From Centropus unirufus (Eukaryota; Chordata; Aves; Cuculiformes; Centropidae), in the NCBI GenBank assembly GCA_013397695.1, contig VYZI01000020.1:2851853-2915852 (forward strand): a stretch of 64,000 nt of DNA, in the 5' to 3' direction. The position numbers and the translations under genes were made by a program. The notes below the pieces were generated by a model. It ran no database searches and was not told where the DNA came from. It worked only from the letters and a program-made list of their open reading frames with translations. This document shows, one piece after another, positions 1 to 10,505 of this stretch. Each line of letters opens with the position of its first letter. The stretch's first letter is position 1.

Positions 1-3000
1 TGTAAGTGGCTCAGAGGAATAAGCCCGCCTGATTCCCATTAAAATCAACAGGGACTAGATATCCAGCCAGCTGGGGGAAAAAAGAACAGAAAAAGGGCTT
101 TAAACACCTAGTTAAAGTTGTAGTGCTGAACCAACCCTACTCCAGCTCCCAAAGGATAAATCAAGTATACTGATAATCCATAGCTTTTGAGCAACTCCAA
201 TTTGCCTTAGAAGTCCATATGTTATGAATATACCTCTTTGGTCAGCAACATGCAAAGCCAGGGAATAATTACATTCCATACGATTATTTTCCATTCGATT
301 TGAAAGGATCTGGTTTTTAAAAAGATTTTTACTGGCTGCCACTCAATTACACAAATAATCCAGAGGTTTAGAAACCAAAACCAGGGGCCACGCCAGGGAG
401 GTTTCTTCTGTGGCAAAACCCAACTGCCTGCATTCAGAGCACAGCAGTGAGAGAAACCCTCCCAGAAACAAAATGAATGAGTAAACGCTGGGGAAAACGA
501 AATCCTCTCCAAAAGCTGCCTTCCTGCCAGAGGGCTACAGCTTTTATATCAACCCTGCCTTCACCATTATCGGCGCCTGAAAAGACCCAGCAGCTAAAGA
601 AGTGACCAGCAGCGCATCGTCACACATTGAAACGTGTCTGAAAGCACCAACCCCGTGCCAGGCAAGCTTTGCCTCTGGCAACAGATGCTTCGCTACTAAG
701 AGCGACCAAAGCTTTGGTGGGTTACTCTGGCCCTCTCCTTGCTTTGCTTCCCAGCCCGCAGCCATTTGGAAAGCTTGCTCTGAGGGAACCCACTTCCACG
801 GCACTGACACCTCTCTTTCCCTCCAGCCCTGGTGGCACCCCTCTATCCGAGCTCCTGTCTGCCTCCTGGGGCCACGCAGCCTGTGCCACAGCAGCCTCCG
901 TCGACTTTTATGGAAAACTGCTCTTTAGTGGTGACCCTTCCTGACTCCCTCTTTGCAGAGAAGGAATTCAGCGTTTGTCGTGACAAATGACTCACAAACA
1001 GAAGATTTTCACACACGGCTTCAAACCCAAGCAACTCAGCTTAAGCAGAGCTGCTTCTTCTTTCCCTCTGCAAAACGGGGCGAGAAGTGTCTAATCAGAG
1101 GCCCAAGTGCCACATTTGCCCTCTTGTGCCTCTGCACTTCGTGTCCTGAGAGGTCGGCACAGCTGAAACTCAGTCGCTAAAAGCAGCAGAAGCACAGAAG
1201 GACACCTGGGGAGCCTCCCCATGCCTCCTGCTCGGAACTGCTGGAGATTCTGGGAGAAAACCCCTCTTCCCTGGCTGCTACAAGTAGAGATTTCCTTTCT
1301 GAAAGGACGGCAGGCACTGAGAATATTTGCGTCTGGTTTCCCCTTCCCCAGTTCAATCTGAATAAAAAGGAATTGCTGAAGGGTTGCAGGCACATTGCCT
1401 GTCCTAATTGTCTGTGGTATTTTAAATCTCATGGTGCGCCGTCAGGGGAAAAGCAGAGTAGATATCAATAATTTCTAACACAGAGAGTTCAAGAAAAACT
1501 AAGAAGTGAGATATATTAGTGAAAAAAGAATCCATTTTTATTCGGCTAGGCAGAAATTAAGGACTTTGGTTAAGGTTTTACATCCATGAGTGCTGCTGCC
1601 ACTTAGGATTCCTCTCTCTGCCTTGCAATCTCAGGCATCTAATTGAAGACTCAGGGCCTTAAGCAATTAAATGCCAGCCCAAGCGTGCCCTCCAATCTAT
1701 CTGAACGCACCACAGGAAGCTGATGAGATGCAGTAAGGTGGAGGAGGATTTCTGCCCCAAATGGCTCACAGTGCCTCGCTTTATTTTTTTTTAATTGACT
1801 TTTTAAATCAGAGGTTAACACTGTTGCTCGGTGACTCACAACCAAAGCTTTCCTTCAATTATCAGATGACAAGGAAGCTGTCCACTTTTTGCAGGAAAAT
1901 TTCAGTGCAAGACAGTGCTTCCATGCCAGGAGCATGGGCTGCCCTGTCCCCTTCCTGCAGACAGGCCCGTCCCCCAAATTCCTGGCGCTGCCAGGGTGGT
2001 GGATGGAGGCAGGCTGCGTTACAGGGTGTGCTCCTCCTGCACTGCCTGCCCGAAGAAACGGGGTTTAAGGGATTTCCCTTGGGAGCCGGGGTGCTGGTGT
2101 TTCCAACTCAGCAGCAGCTATTTCCATCAACATTAAAGTGATAGAAAACAGGCTCCTGGTGCCAGTAGCGACCTTCTACTAGGCAGGAGAAATTAAGTTG
2201 GCGCAAGCGTTTCAGCAGCAACCACTGCTGATGCTCTGAACTGCTCACAGGGGGCCTGGCTGGCATGGCCATGGATTGGAACGGAGCTTAGGGTGCAGGG
2301 ATGCAGTTCAAGGGTCTTGTACAACCCAGCCCCTGTGCAGCCAGTGGAAAGGCGTAAGCTGTGATGATGCTCACCCAGCTGAGCCCCAGGGCTTGGAGGC
2401 TTAAACAGTGTCCATTTTTTCCCCCTAAACCAGTTGGTTTAACTACAGGTACCTCCCCGTCCTCCTGCCAGGTGCGTGTCCTGAAAACCGATGCCATGAC
2501 ACGAACACAGTGGGTTGGTGCAGCCAAGAGACCAGGCTGCACAGGCTTTTGTTGGACTTCCAATCAGATTGAAAGTGGTCCTTAGTTCACAGCAGGACAA
2601 TTCCTGGGCTTTTTCAAGCCAGTTCAAGGTTTGCACCAAATGGTGAAACACTTAGAAATGCAGCAGTCTGTGTCTGAACACCCAGACTTTGCCAAACCAC
2701 AGCTTCTGGAGGAGCTTGGAGTGCACCCAAACCTTCCCTCCACAAACCTGGGAGCATCTGCTGCCCAGGGTTTCCTCTGAGGACACCAGGCCCAGCACGA
2801 ACACAAGATTCATTTTATTTGTACAAATGGTCCTGGTGACTGCCAGTTGGATCAATTTGGAGAAGAAAACATTAAACTCCATAAGTACCTGCAGCAACCC
2901 TTTTTTTCTTAAATCTAATTCGTGCTGGAAAAAAAAGCCTGTGTCAGATCCAATTTGTGCTTTGGATAAAAAAAAAAAAAAGGAATACTGTCAATCACAA

Positions 3001-5165
3001 ATATGCCACAATAAGCAATTTTCAAAAGGAAAAAAATATATAGGCACAGGCATACAGAATAAGCTTCGTAACGGAGGTTTCACTCCAGCACTCACTGGTT
3101 GCCGAATATAGATGCTGTGGGCTGTTGTACCCACTCAGAGCCGCCAGCTCTGCTGCTGCCTACGTTACCAACTCATTTCTCTGGGTGGGATGTGCGAATA
3201 AGGCCGTACCTTGCCACAGGCACCTGGGGATGTAAGAGTCGTGTTTCAGGCCCAAGAGGGAAGCACCACTGCTGAGAAAGGGGAACGAGCTTTTATTCCT
3301 TCCCCTGCCCCATCCCTGGTGCAGCAAGAATGGAAGCACAAAGCCAGGCGTTTGCTAGACGAGAGGCTCTGGTTCATCTTCACTCATGACATCCAAACAA
3401 GTTCTATAATTCTCCCCATACTTTTATTAACATGAAAAAGCACCTTTTTTCTCCCATCAGGAGGTGAAAATGAGCACAAGATTTTTTTTGTCTTGCTGAG
3501 CCTTTTGATTATGACCATGTAGAATGGAGTGCCCCACACTCCTGCGCCCCCAGTTCAAAAACTTACTGGTGAGCACCCCCTGTCCCCTTGCTGGTAGCTG
3601 TGGGACCCCCCCCGCCATGGGGCTGGCTGCCCAGCCTCCCTGTGTGATGGCAGGGGCACTTTAGGGTCCCTTTTCACCTCCACCCAGAGTGTCCCATCCC
3701 TTCTTAGAGGGCCCCTTCCCCCTCGGGCCCCTTTGCAGCTGCCTGGCCGGGCCCTGGGACTGCGGGGTGCAGCAGCCTGTGTGTGCCTTCCCCTCCAAAA
3801 AACCCCATCTTTTTGTCCAGGGACCAGAGCGGTGCTTGGGCGAGCAGACGAAGGTGTTCCAGCTGTCACTCCTTGTGTATGTGCAGGCAATATACACACA
3901 TTCTCTCCTCCAAAAACCTAACTACATCAGTGAGCGTCAGCACTTAAGCAGGAAAAACGTGTTTGGATTGCAAATTAAAGCTTTTACTACTTCCCGGGAA
4001 GCTTTGCTGCCCTGGCAGTGCAGAAAATCACATTGATTGACTAAGAATGGGGTTTTTAGCAGCTTCGTCTCCCGAGATGCCAAAGTTGTTTGTTTCTTAT
4101 GAGATCCAGTGGGAAGTGGGTTTGCCCCCTTACCTCCCATTCCCCTGAGCTGCTGCACTGGAGCGTGGCCATTCACCCACATCCTGGAGAATTACTGGCT
4201 CTGCCAGGTGAGCGACCGGCTTGCAGTCCCTCCACGCTGTGCTAAGGCTCCTGGCTCCTGCTGAGAGGAGGTCAAAGCACAGGGGTGAAGCTGTGTGTCC
4301 CCCTGGGAGGTGACAGGTGACCTCTGAGCAGCAACAGCTGGAGAAAAGGAAGGGAGGAGCGTGGAGGATGCACTCCTGCAAACACAGCATCTGGAATGCT
4401 CCTACCAGTTGCTTCTGGGAGTAAAATTTTTGAAATGCAGGTAAAAATGCCACAGTTGTCAGTAGAGAGGAGCTGCCATGCAGGACTGGGCTCCCCCTTT
4501 AAAACTAAACAAAACAAAGCAATGAAAGTCCAAGCAAGCGGGGCAGGAAAGTTCAGGCAGTTTGACAGGTGCAGGAGCCCGTTCCTGGGAGCAGCGTTTC
4601 CCCACACGCTGCCTGGATGTGGAGCCGCTGAGGATGGATGACGCATCGCCTCGTATGTGGGAAAGCACAGAGTGCCCCTGCCATCCCTTGCCAGGCTGCG
4701 GACCTGAGCCTGGCACGTCTGCTGAGCTCTGCCAGTCTCTGTTCCTTGGAGTAGAAGCCCAGTAAGGCCAGGGCACCAGGTTGCTGAGAGCCAGAAGATG
4801 ACAGTGACAGCGACGGTACCTGCCACTGCCACTGTTGTCCGTGCTGGAGGAGTAAAAAGGGCTTTTGTGGAATTAGAAGACATGCAGTAATTGCTGCATC
4901 CACACAGCCTCCTCATGCCCTTAGGGCTGGCTAGGATGCAAGGCTGCGACTGCTCCTGGCTGCAGCCCCTTCCCTTTCAGTAGGAAATGCCAGGTTTTTG
5001 CCTTGGGTGCTTGCCTGGGCACTGCCTTGTCCAAAAGCTGCCACGGGAGAGGTGCCAGCTGCAGCTGGAGGGCCGTCCTCCTTCCTGCCAGGAAGCTGCT
5101 GCAGCTCCACCATCCGGCTTCTGGACACCAACTCCCCCTCAACGGACAATTAAGAAGCACACCGC
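1..5165. other. Intergenic DNA, no gene recognised
   Basis: This stretch is comparatively GC-rich. It contains only short open frames on both strands with no recognisable protein family, no splice-linked chain and no RNA gene that I can identify. The longest frame (minus strand, 4272-4916, 214 codons) has the composition expected of stop-poor GC-rich DNA and resembles nothing known to me. I see no repeat family that I can name. Confidence 0.6.
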
Positions 5166-5837
5166 TTGGCTTCAAAACATACAATATACTTTATTGCCTG
5201 CTAGATACTCAAAGTGAGGAGTAAACACCATAGCTGGAAAAAGCAGAAAAGGACCAGGAGAAGGAAAAGAATATCCAGTCACCAAACAAGTTATCAGGCA
5301 ATAAACCATACACAATATAAATAATCTGTTTCCCAAACAACTAAATCTTTATTTTGCTAATGGCCATTATATGGTTAATTATCAGTAGTAAAATCTCTGG
5401 ATTTCCTTTTCTACACGGCATTAGTAGTAAGAAATATATAAGGGACTCTGCAGAAAGCAATACAAAGGAGTTATATACACAGGCACCTTCTGTGGAGCAA
5501 GAACAGAACCTCATCTAATTAGGAAGGGCTATCTACAAACCAGAAGACCATGGTAATACAATATTAGCTCAGACTTAGTTTAGCTGCAGCCTTTCCCCAA
5601 GGCAGGCCAGCCAACTTATGTATACATATATATTTTAATATAGATATATATAGATTTATTATTTAAAAAATAATGTGAACTACCTGTAGTTCCTAGACTA
5701 ATTTTAAAGAGGCAGTGTACCTTTCCAAAGCTTTGTCTCAGGAAGTATATTAAAAATGGTATATAAAAGACTAGCAGACCCAAGCTCGCGTATCAACTTC
5801 CGATGACTTCCCTCCATTTCTTTTTCCTAGTGCTATA

Positions 5838-5858
5838 GCTGCCGTCTGCACCGGCAGC
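5838..5858. other. Perfect 7-bp stem-loop
   Basis: GCTGCCG (5838-5844) and CGGCAGC (5852-5858) are exact reverse complements separated by a 7-nt loop. It lies 19 nt before the larger hairpin at 5878-5958. A stem this short could be coincidence, but its position beside the larger hairpin is notable. Confidence 0.5.
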
Positions 5859-5877
5859 AATGCCTTTAGTCACCTGG

Positions 5878-5958
5878 ATTGCTATTTATGTCGCTGTAAT
5901 TGCTACCACTAAGTTTACCGGATTATAGTGTTAGTAATTGTTGATTATAAATAGCAAT
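5878..5958 (+). ncRNA. Candidate microRNA-like hairpin
   Basis: The two arms fold over 81 nt. The base is a perfect 12-bp stem, ATTGCTATTTAT (5878-5889) with ATAAATAGCAAT (5947-5958). A small asymmetric internal loop follows, then a second stem of about 15 pairs from 5896-5911 with 5926-5941, with a single C/U mismatch (5906/5931). The terminal loop is 14 nt (5912-5925). Three of the pairs are G-U wobbles if the plus strand is transcribed (5902/5935, 5897/5940, 5896/5941) and become A-C mismatches on the minus strand, so the plus strand folds better. Arm length, loop size and pairing match a pre-miRNA, but I do not recognise the mature sequence as a known family. A conserved structural element or old inverted repeat is the alternative. 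Confidence 0.4.
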
Positions 5959-8900
5959 AATGCCGCAGTACACTGGCAAAGCCTGGCTGCGTTATGAAGG
6001 TCTAGTCTGAATGTGCATGCAGAGTTTTGTTGCTTAACCTAAAAGAATATTTCACAGTCAAAAGTGCTTCCCCTGCCAGCCCCTGCCACGCTGCCCAGAT
6101 CGCATTGCAAGAGCTCCTCTCTCTAAGGAAGATGTGATGCCTCTCACCCCACACCAAGGGACTCCCAGGAGTCCTTCACGCAGCATCCATTCATCCGTCC
6201 TGTTGTATTTTTAAGGCAGAAATCTTCCCTTTCCCACAGCCAGTGTCCTGAGAGCTACTGAATATGACTTAGTAAAATTAAAACCGTCTATCGGAGGAAA
6301 TGCTTTTAAAGCATTTTTGGCTGGAACTCCAGCTGGGCTCTGTCCATCCTGCACTCCCCGCGGCAGGTGGGCAGGCAGCAGAGCAGGCGCTGCTGCCCGA
6401 CAGCCAAACCTAAGCCACGGAGAATGGAGAGATGTTTCCCGGGGACATCGTCAGCACCTGGCGAGACCAAAGGTGCCTTTTGTGCCACCCTCTTCCAGTC
6501 TGCTCCCTGTTTGCATCTTGGGATCCACTCACGACAGCAAAGCGGGAGCATGCGCATGCAGATGGGCAGCGACTTTTCCCATGGGACTTTCTATTAAAAA
6601 CACGGATCAAAGGACAAGGCCCCCTTTGGAAGCAATGCCACTTCCCCCTCAGCCCAACCCTGCCAGGCTTTGCTGATCCTCAAGTGCCACATCGCTTTGT
6701 TCAGACACAGACATCACTTAACATGTTCCTTTCCTCTCTAGAAGCCTCTTCCCAAAACAGAAGGAAACCCTGAGCCGCAGTCTCTCTCCTTCGGGTCCCA
6801 CCGTGGTGGTGAGCAGCCGGGTTTGCGTGAAGTGGCTCAGACCCAGGAAATAAAACATAGCAGCACGGGCACAGGGCTCTCCCGCTCGGGCAGAAAACCC
6901 AGTGGAGAGAGATGGCTGTGAGGGTGCGAGGGATGTTTCCTCGTGTCCTGCCAAGCCAGGATCAGGACCATGGGACTCAGCACAGTCCCATCAGTATGAG
7001 GAATGCGCAGCTGCCCCCAGACCCCTGGCCTGGCATAGGCCAGTGGGCAGAAAGGACCTCCAGTGGCAGCACCGGCCCCTGATACATCCTCCCAGAACCC
7101 ATCTTCGAGTAGAGCAGAAAACGAGCATCGGGAAACGCATGGCAATAAATGAACTCTTCCCATAGTAAAACCTGGCATTTTGATAGGGTTGCTTAAACCT
7201 GGGCATTTTTAGAAAAGGATGTCCTGATGCAATAGGATGAAGGACGGACTGCTCGGAAAGCATACCTCTCTCTCATTAGCAAGTTGCCTGGCAAACGCAT
7301 CCGTGCTGAATCCAGCATTACCCTCTGCATCTTTGCTAACAAAACAGTAAAGCTAGAAAATTCCTGACTGATATTTCATAGGGACCCCAGAAACAGCTAT
7401 CCAAGCAGCAGGTACCCTTCTCTTTCTCATGCCGGCTCCTAACCGGAGCGTGCAGGTTGGTACCAAAATCAGAGGCACACACAAAAGCTAGAATGTGATC
7501 TGTCCGATGGAAATTCTTCTGCCTATATTGGGAAAGCTACTGTACATGGATAATATTTAAAACTCAGTCATCTCAGTTCCTGCATCACCACAGAGCGTCC
7601 CTTCATCTTATTTATATATACAGGTATGGGCCTCCTTTTGCCCTCTGTGTTGTGCAGACAGACATGCAAGTACAGCAGAAGAGAAGTAAGCTTTGGGTAA
7701 GAATTTTGTGCCTGCAGTGGTTACGGGATTAGTGTCACTTTTCAGTTCTGTTAGCAAATCCTCCGCAGCTCTACAGGACTCAAAAGACATGCTGATGGCC
7801 AACAGCAGGGAAAAGCACTCGGAAGGGAAAAAACAGAGGCACATTTTAGGAGACAAGTGTTTGCATTGGATATAAAATCAAGTGAAGATAGACCTTTTCT
7901 GGCTGCTCTTGTGGGATTTTTGACTACCAAGGAAAACGGTGAAATTTAGAAGCCATGCTCTGGCTCATCTGCTGCACAGTGACGCCTTTTCTGTTGCTTT
8001 TGACTCCACCAGAACCTATTTTTGCTTATCCTGAGTAGGGTTGCTAGGGCTGAGCAGGAGCGAGGAAATCAGTGGGAGCACAAGGGATTAAAAGTCTATC
8101 AGAGCAGGAAACAAACCATGAAACACGGAGGAAAACAATTCTCCTTCTGCAGGCATTGCTGAAGATTATATTCAGGAACTGCTGAATATATTGGATAATT
8201 TGCAACCAAAGTGCACTTTGATAGGCATCCACCATATTTCATAGTTTGTGTGGGAAAGCAGAAGCCAGGAATTCTTAGTGCTAAGCCATCCTTGCCAGGT
8301 TGGTTGCTGGGCTTGGGAAAAATCAGTTCATCCCTTCCATGCGCGTCGTTTCCCTTTCTATAAAAGTGCCATTTCACCCACTCACAAGGTTGCTGAGGAA
8401 ATTGCATTTTCCAAACTGCTCTGTTTTATCCATTTCCCTTTTAGCCATTAAATGTTTTTTTTTTCTCTCAACATTCTGAGATTGCCAACTACTGCAGCAG
8501 GTTTTGTGCGGTGAAACTACCCTTCAAAAAGGAGCCCCTGGTCAGTAAGCAGTTACACTGGGTTTTGTCAAAGGCTCCGAGTGGAATGACACAGGCTTGG
8601 ACCCATCCATGGGGCCGGGCACCAGATGGAGCAAGCACCTACAGGAGGCCAATGTTATCAGGGCAGCCGCGTTGTGTCCAGCGTATGCTTCCACTTGCTT
8701 TATCTCTTTGATACAACACCCAGTCCCGTTTTCCTTCATTATGCTTCCCCGGGTGCCTGTGCTGGGGTCTGTACCACCACATCCAGCAGCTTAACGGGGA
8801 CCTTGGGGTCACAATGGCAACCAACGGGCCACCTCTGCCGCCGCTTGCTGCTGTTTGCCTGTTGGGGTTGCAGAGCCAAGGATGTGTACAACCAGTGCCC

Positions 8901-9296
8901 GGCAGCACCTCAACACCCTGCAGAGCCCCCAGCAGAGCTGCCGGGCTCTGCCAGGTCAGCGTGGGGCTGCCAAGAGGCTGCCAGGCATTGCAGAAGGTGC
9001 TCACACTGCTCGTGGCTGGAGCCAGGGGACTTTGCCATTGCCTTCCCTTGCCACTGAGCTGTGCCGTGCCGTGCAGAAGGGCAGGGCTGGCGGGACCTGG
9101 GATCACAGAGAGATCTTTGCCTGGTGCCTGGACCATAAGTTTGCAAGAAGTTTGCTGACCCAGAAAAACCCTGCCCTGCTGACCAGGGAGCACAGGCAAG
9201 GAGCTTCCCAACAACCCGTCATGGGCAAAAAATTAAGGCAACTGCCTCCTTTGAGGAATGTGCTCTCCCCTTTGCTTCCCTGTTGGAAGTACCCAG

Positions 9297-9312
9297 TACC
9301 CAGTACTGGGTA
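9297..9312. repeat. 16-bp perfect palindrome
   Basis: The sequence TACCCAGTACTGGGTA equals its own reverse complement. The preceding bases repeat GTACCCA, so the palindrome may have arisen by short duplication. No known binding site is claimed. Confidence 0.8.
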
Positions 9313-9898
9313 TTCCGCATGGGGGAAAGCATGGTCCGGTCCCATGCGAATCCTCAGCAGCCCATGGCATCTCCCCAGGTAAATTAGTGCACCATCAGCG
9401 ACCGAGCCCACTGCTCTTACTAACCTACTGGACTTGCTCCATGAGCCTCCGAAATGTTTGAAAACTATTCCATTAGTCCTGGCTTTGGGGTACCACTGGT
9501 ACAGCCATGGATCCCTGTCCCAAAGTGGAGACCCAAGGATGTCCTGGTCCCTGTGCTGCTGACACCATCATGGGCAGCTTTGTCCATGTCTCCTAGGGAA
9601 AGTCTGGATCGGCCACCAGGCAGGGGCCTTGCTGTGAGATGCCCTGCCAAGCAGCATCGCACCAGAGGGCAGCCAGGAAAATGCCTGTTTCCAAGCCTGG
9701 AGGCAGCTGGGAGATGGTGGCCACAGAGCGAGAGCAGGCTCTGGCACCTGCCAGCTCAGCAGCTGCTATGGCTGGCACAAGCACCGCCTATTGAAAGGGA
9801 TGCTGTTCTCCTTTGGTTTCCTCCAAAAAGCAATATGGCTTTAATGATGAACTCGTAGCGTCTGAAAAGGATACTGAGGAAAAAGCTGCCGAGCTGGG

Positions 9899-9952
9899 TT
9901 GGTTTGGGTTGTTGGTTTTTGTTTGTTTGTTTGGTTTGGTTTGGTTTTTTTT
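9899..9952 (+). repeat. GTTT/GGTTT simple repeat
   Basis: This is an irregular run of GTTT units followed by GGTTT units and a T tract. It is low-complexity DNA with no coding meaning; a short open frame that crosses it is an artefact. Confidence 0.85.
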
Positions 9953-10330
9953 CCCTGTTTTTAAATGTCAGAACTCTGTTAAAAAAACCAAAACATTAAA
10001 GGCAACTGCAAGATAGAAAACGCAGCACGAGAAGAAAGGTCTCATTGAACCTCCCTGGTATGGCTATTAACCGTGAACCTGACACGCCATTCAAAGGAAG
10101 AGATTTGCAAAGGCATGGAGGAGTTCTGTGGCTAGCAGTAAGATCGGGCTGACGTTCCTTGGAAATTTTGTCTCAGACTTTATCTGATCATTATTTCTAA
10201 GGTTGCATTTATAAAAACAGCTAAAATGCTTCTCTAACATCTTTTGGGGACATCTTTTTCTCTGATACCATAAGATTTTGTACTTAGGCACTGGGGGAAT
10301 AAATAACCCTCAAAATTATGAGATAGTCAA

Positions 10331-10505
10331 GCACTGGAAAAAAAAAGGTATGGGGAAGTGGCTGACACTGCACTATTAAAGGCTTTTAAGAACAGGTTCA
10401 ACATCCACCTGTCAGGTACGTGCCAAGTATAGCTTAACCTGCCTTAGAGAACGGAAACCCTCTAGCTGCCACCTCCAAGTCCCTTTTGGCCCTGTGACTC
10501 CGTGC
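10331..10505 (+). mobile_element. Old, diverged CR1-type LINE 3' fragment
   Basis: The stretch keeps the order of motifs of a CR1 3' end: a GCACTGGAA-like start, then AAGAACAGGTT, CCACCTGTCAGG, AGCTTAACCTGCCT and a CCAAGTCCCTTTTGGCCCT-like tail. There are many substitutions and small gaps. It looks far older than the copy at 63684-63935. The boundaries are approximate, and I identified it by recall of the family consensus, not by alignment. Confidence 0.6.

Larger units (their letters stand above)
5166..5960 (-). other. Possible transcript 3' end with structured AT-rich segment
   Basis: On the minus strand an AATAAA hexamer (plus-strand complement at 5190-5195) is followed by a U/GU-rich stretch down to about 5166. 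This is the normal layout of a polyadenylation site. The DNA just upstream of it on that strand (5200-5960) changes abruptly from the GC-rich flank to AT-rich sequence with several self-complementary blocks: 5658-5674 (7-bp stem, 3-nt loop), 5838-5858 and 5878-5958. I recognise no open reading frame. It could be the last exon of a noncoding RNA, a distal BBX polyadenylation site almost 20 kb from the stop codon, or chance. The call is inference from signals only. Confidence 0.3.
5961..10330. other. Intergenic DNA, no gene recognised
   Basis: No supported gene. There are short open frames in all frames without recognisable similarity; the longest are at 8639-9214 on the minus strand and 8855-9382 on the plus strand, which overlap each other in a GC-rich patch. 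A perfect 16-bp palindrome lies at 9297-9312. A GTTT/GGTTT-rich simple repeat spans about 9899-9952. Confidence 0.6.

Noticed and set aside
4272..4916. 214-codon minus-strand open frame, the longest in the left part
   Set aside because: GC-rich region with overlapping frames on both strands, no family resemblance, no splice or polyadenylation context that fits.
8639..9382. Overlapping long frames on both strands (191 codons minus, 175 codons plus)
   Set aside because: They overlap each other in a GC-rich patch and neither resembles a known protein.
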